From: Acidimicrobiia bacterium
GTDB lineage: Bacteria; Acidobacteriota; Vicinamibacteria; Vicinamibacterales; UBA2999
Assembly (NCBI GenBank): GCA_016871375.1
Contig: VFYY01000009.1
Location: 1-45,009 of the forward strand
DNA: 45,009 nt
Direction of reading: 5' to 3'
Every line of letters starts with the position of its first letter. Position 1 is the stretch's first letter. The notes under the pieces were generated by a model. That model was not told the origin of the DNA. It did not search any database and saw nothing but the letters and a program-made list of their open reading frames with translations. Position numbers and translations under genes: made by a program. Below, piece after piece: positions 43,619 through 45,009 of the stretch.

Positions 43619-43981
43619 ATGTCACACAGGCTCGTGGCTCTCGTGCTCGCCGGGTTGTTCCTGACGTCGGCCGCCTCGGCCGCCTGGGCGCACTGCGTGG
43701 GCTGGTCATCCTCGGTGGCGGATCGCCACGCGTGCTGCCGCGGCGGCGCGATGGCGCCTGAGGCACGCGCCACGGCGTGCTGCGCGATGTCGCAGCAGTC
43801 CGACGAGTCCGGGCCTGTCGAGGCGCGGGTCGCCGCGGCGCCGGTGAAGATGGTTCGCCACGCCCCGCAACCCGTCGCGCTCGTGGTTCCCGGCCCAGCT
43901 CCGGCGTTCCATGCGCCAGTCGCCGTTCCCGCCTTCGACTCCGTCCCGCTCTATCTCCGACAGTCTGCTCTCCTGATCTGA
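43619..43981 (+). CDS. Small secreted Cys/His-rich protein, possible metal binder
   Basis: A 120-aa protein. The signal peptide (LVALVLAGLFLTSAASAAWA) leads to a short mature region with HCVGW, DRHACCRGG and TACCAMSQQSDESG. Paired Cys-Cys beside His and Met is typical of small metal-related envelope proteins. A Pro/Val/Ala-rich tail follows. It sits just before a TolC/CusC-type gene, so a role in metal sensing or efflux is a reasonable guess, not a demonstrated one. Confidence 0.65.
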   Translation: MSHRLVALVLAGLFLTSAASAAWAHCVGWSSSVADRHACCRGGAMAPEARATACCAMSQQSDESGPVEARVAAAPVKMVRHAPQPVALVVPGPAPAFHAPVAVPAFDSVPLYLRQSALLI

Positions 43982-43991
43982 TCGCCAGAGT

Positions 43992-44048
43992 GTGGTCCGG
44001 CCAAAGCCGGACACTACGCACGTAGTGTCCGCCTTCAGGCGGACCAGG
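43992..44048. repeat. Head-to-head pair of GTAGTGTCCG-family palindromes
   Basis: GTGGTCCGGCCAAAGCCGGA then CACTACG at 43992-44018, and CGTAGTGTCCGCCTTCAGGC then GGACCAGG at 44021-44048, in opposite orientation. Confidence 0.9.
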
Positions 44049-44078
44049 CGCGGCGTGCATCAGATGAAGGAGAGATCC

Positions 44079-45009
44079 ATGCGTTCGCTCGTATATTCGG
44101 CGTGTTTGTCGCTCGTACTCGTGTCGCCGGCGTTCGCGCAGGCGCCCGTGCCCACCCTGTCGCAGGGCGAGGAGGGCACGCTCACGCTGCGTGATGCCCT
44201 CGACGAGGCCTTCGAGCGCAACCCCGAGCTCGTGGCGCTGCGGCGCGGTTTCGCCGTCGCGGCCGCGCAGCCGGCGCAGGCGCGCTATCTCGAGCCGCCC
44301 ATGCTCGAGACGCAGATCTGGGAATGGCCGCTGACGACGCTGAACCCGGCGCGGACGGGGATGTACATGTTCATGATGGAGCAGCGGTTGCCGGGACGCG
44401 GGAAGCGCGCGTCGCGCGCGGTGGTAGCCGACCGCGAGGCCGACCTCGTGCGCCACCAGGTGGGCGTCCGCACGAACGAGGTGCTCGAGGAGGTCCGGCA
44501 GACGTTCGCGGAGCTGGCGCTCGCGCGTGACGTGGTCAGGCTGTTCGACGGGCAGATGCCGCTGCTCCGCGACATCACCGACGCCGCGACCTACCGCTAT
44601 GCCGCCGGCCACGCCGGACAGCACGACTCGCTCTCGTCGGTGCTGGAGCTGTCGCGCCTGCAGGCGAATGCGGTGACCTGGCGCGCCCGCGTCCAGCGCG
44701 CCGAGGCGGTGCTCACGCGGCTCATGGGCCGCGCTCCGGGCACCGCGGTCGAGGGGCTCGTGCCGCAGGCGCTGACGGTCATCCCCTTCGACCCGGCCGG
44801 CGTCGCGCTGGAGCGCCACCCGGACATGGCCGTCGCGAACGCCACGGTGGCGCGCGAGGAAGCGGAGCTGGCCCGCCTCAGCGGCGAGCGCCGCCCCGAC
44901 TTCGTCGTCGGCGGCGGGTACATGCTCACGCCGGGCAGCGCCGGCGCATGGACGGCGCGCGGCGGCATCATGTGGCCCAGCGCGCCGTGGTCGCGCGGCG
45001 GTCTCGACA
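44079..45009 (+). CDS. TolC/CusC-type outer-membrane efflux protein, 3' end outside window
   Basis: About 310 codons of an outer-membrane efflux channel. A signal peptide (ACLSLVLVSPAFAQA) is followed by LTLRDALDEAFERNPELVAL, the conserved start of the OEP domain, and long amphipathic helices (READLVRHQVGVRTNEVLEE, VRQTFAELALARDVVRLFDG, DAATYRYAAGHAGQHDSLSS). The second OEP repeat begins at ALERHPDMAVANATVAREEA. The frame is open at the window edge. ATG 44079 with AAGGAG upstream. A preceding Cys-rich protein suggests heavy-metal RND efflux; the pump genes would be downstream. Confidence 0.92.
   Translation, partial: MRSLVYSACLSLVLVSPAFAQAPVPTLSQGEEGTLTLRDALDEAFERNPELVALRRGFAVAAAQPAQARYLEPPMLETQIWEWPLTTLNPARTGMYMFMMEQRLPGRGKRASRAVVADREADLVRHQVGVRTNEVLEEVRQTFAELALARDVVRLFDGQMPLLRDITDAATYRYAAGHAGQHDSLSSVLELSRLQANAVTWRARVQRAEAVLTRLMGRAPGTAVEGLVPQALTVIPFDPAGVALERHPDMAVANATVAREEAELARLSGERRPDFVVGGGYMLTPGSAGAWTARGGIMWPSAPWSRGGLD

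Overview
The window is a very GC-rich, densely coding stretch of a Gram-negative bacterial chromosome. Lipid A genes (lpxD, lpxB), many signal peptides and lipoboxes, beta-barrel-like proteins and an outer-membrane efflux protein show a double membrane. The gene set fits Acidobacteriota, most likely a Vicinamibacteria-like lineage: paired M16 peptidases, tandem PQQ dehydrogenases with a HupE/UreJ protein, a DUF6152 protein, an NHL-type propeller, and short palindromes of the GTAGGGGCGA and GTAGTGTCCGGCT types. This is an inference from gene content; no rRNA or tRNA is present to test it.

Layout. 1-6470: a leftward operon (hsp20, ymdB-type phosphodiesterase, xseA cut by the window edge) faces an eIF2B-like gene, then dnaK, a second hsp20, rpoZ and an exported SurE. 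The dnaK promoter carries an HspR-type (HAIR) operator, and this DnaK lacks most of its C-terminal lid. 6463-13808: gatC-gatA; a Memo/AMMECR1 pair; an SGNH lipoprotein; a DUF457 membrane protein; endonuclease IV; a secreted zinc nuclease/phospholipase C-like protein; and a short secreted protein. 13861-23356: a probably single transcription unit of lpxD, a frameshifted outer-membrane protein, two M16 peptidases, lpxB, and three secreted proteins including a matrixin-like metalloprotease. Most genes here join by ATGA or GTGA overlaps. 23357-25550: an accessory scar of lower GC with truncated type IV secretion genes, an IS3 OrfA fused to VirB3/TrbD, an IS66 remnant, NACHT/WD40-type fragments and a BrnT/BrnA-like toxin-antitoxin pair. 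25553-27987: an osmoprotectant-type ABC transporter with a frameshifted ATPase and a 114-bp tandem duplication at its 3' end. 28064-35498: acnA, pirin, queG, YqgE/AlgH, an M49-like lipoprotein and a cytochrome c. 35554-41857: two tandem PQQ dehydrogenases, HupE/UreJ, an internally deleted NHL protein and a DUF6152 protein, closed by a UUCG terminator. 41941-45009: a sialidase-like lipoprotein, two small envelope proteins and a TolC/CusC-type efflux protein cut by the window edge.

Three themes run through the window. (1) Several genes have a TANNNT hexamer exactly 6-7 nt before the start codon and no Shine-Dalgarno, the signature of leaderless mRNAs. (2) At least four families of short hairpin repeats sit between genes, inside one gene, and at truncation points. 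(3) One hairpin family, with a right arm built from TTGGGAGTTGG units, encodes the hydrophobic core of the signal peptides of two genes in one operon, which looks like repeat DNA recruited as export signals. Two in-frame internal deletions (DnaK lid, NHL propeller) and two frameshifts could be real or assembly artefacts and are flagged.
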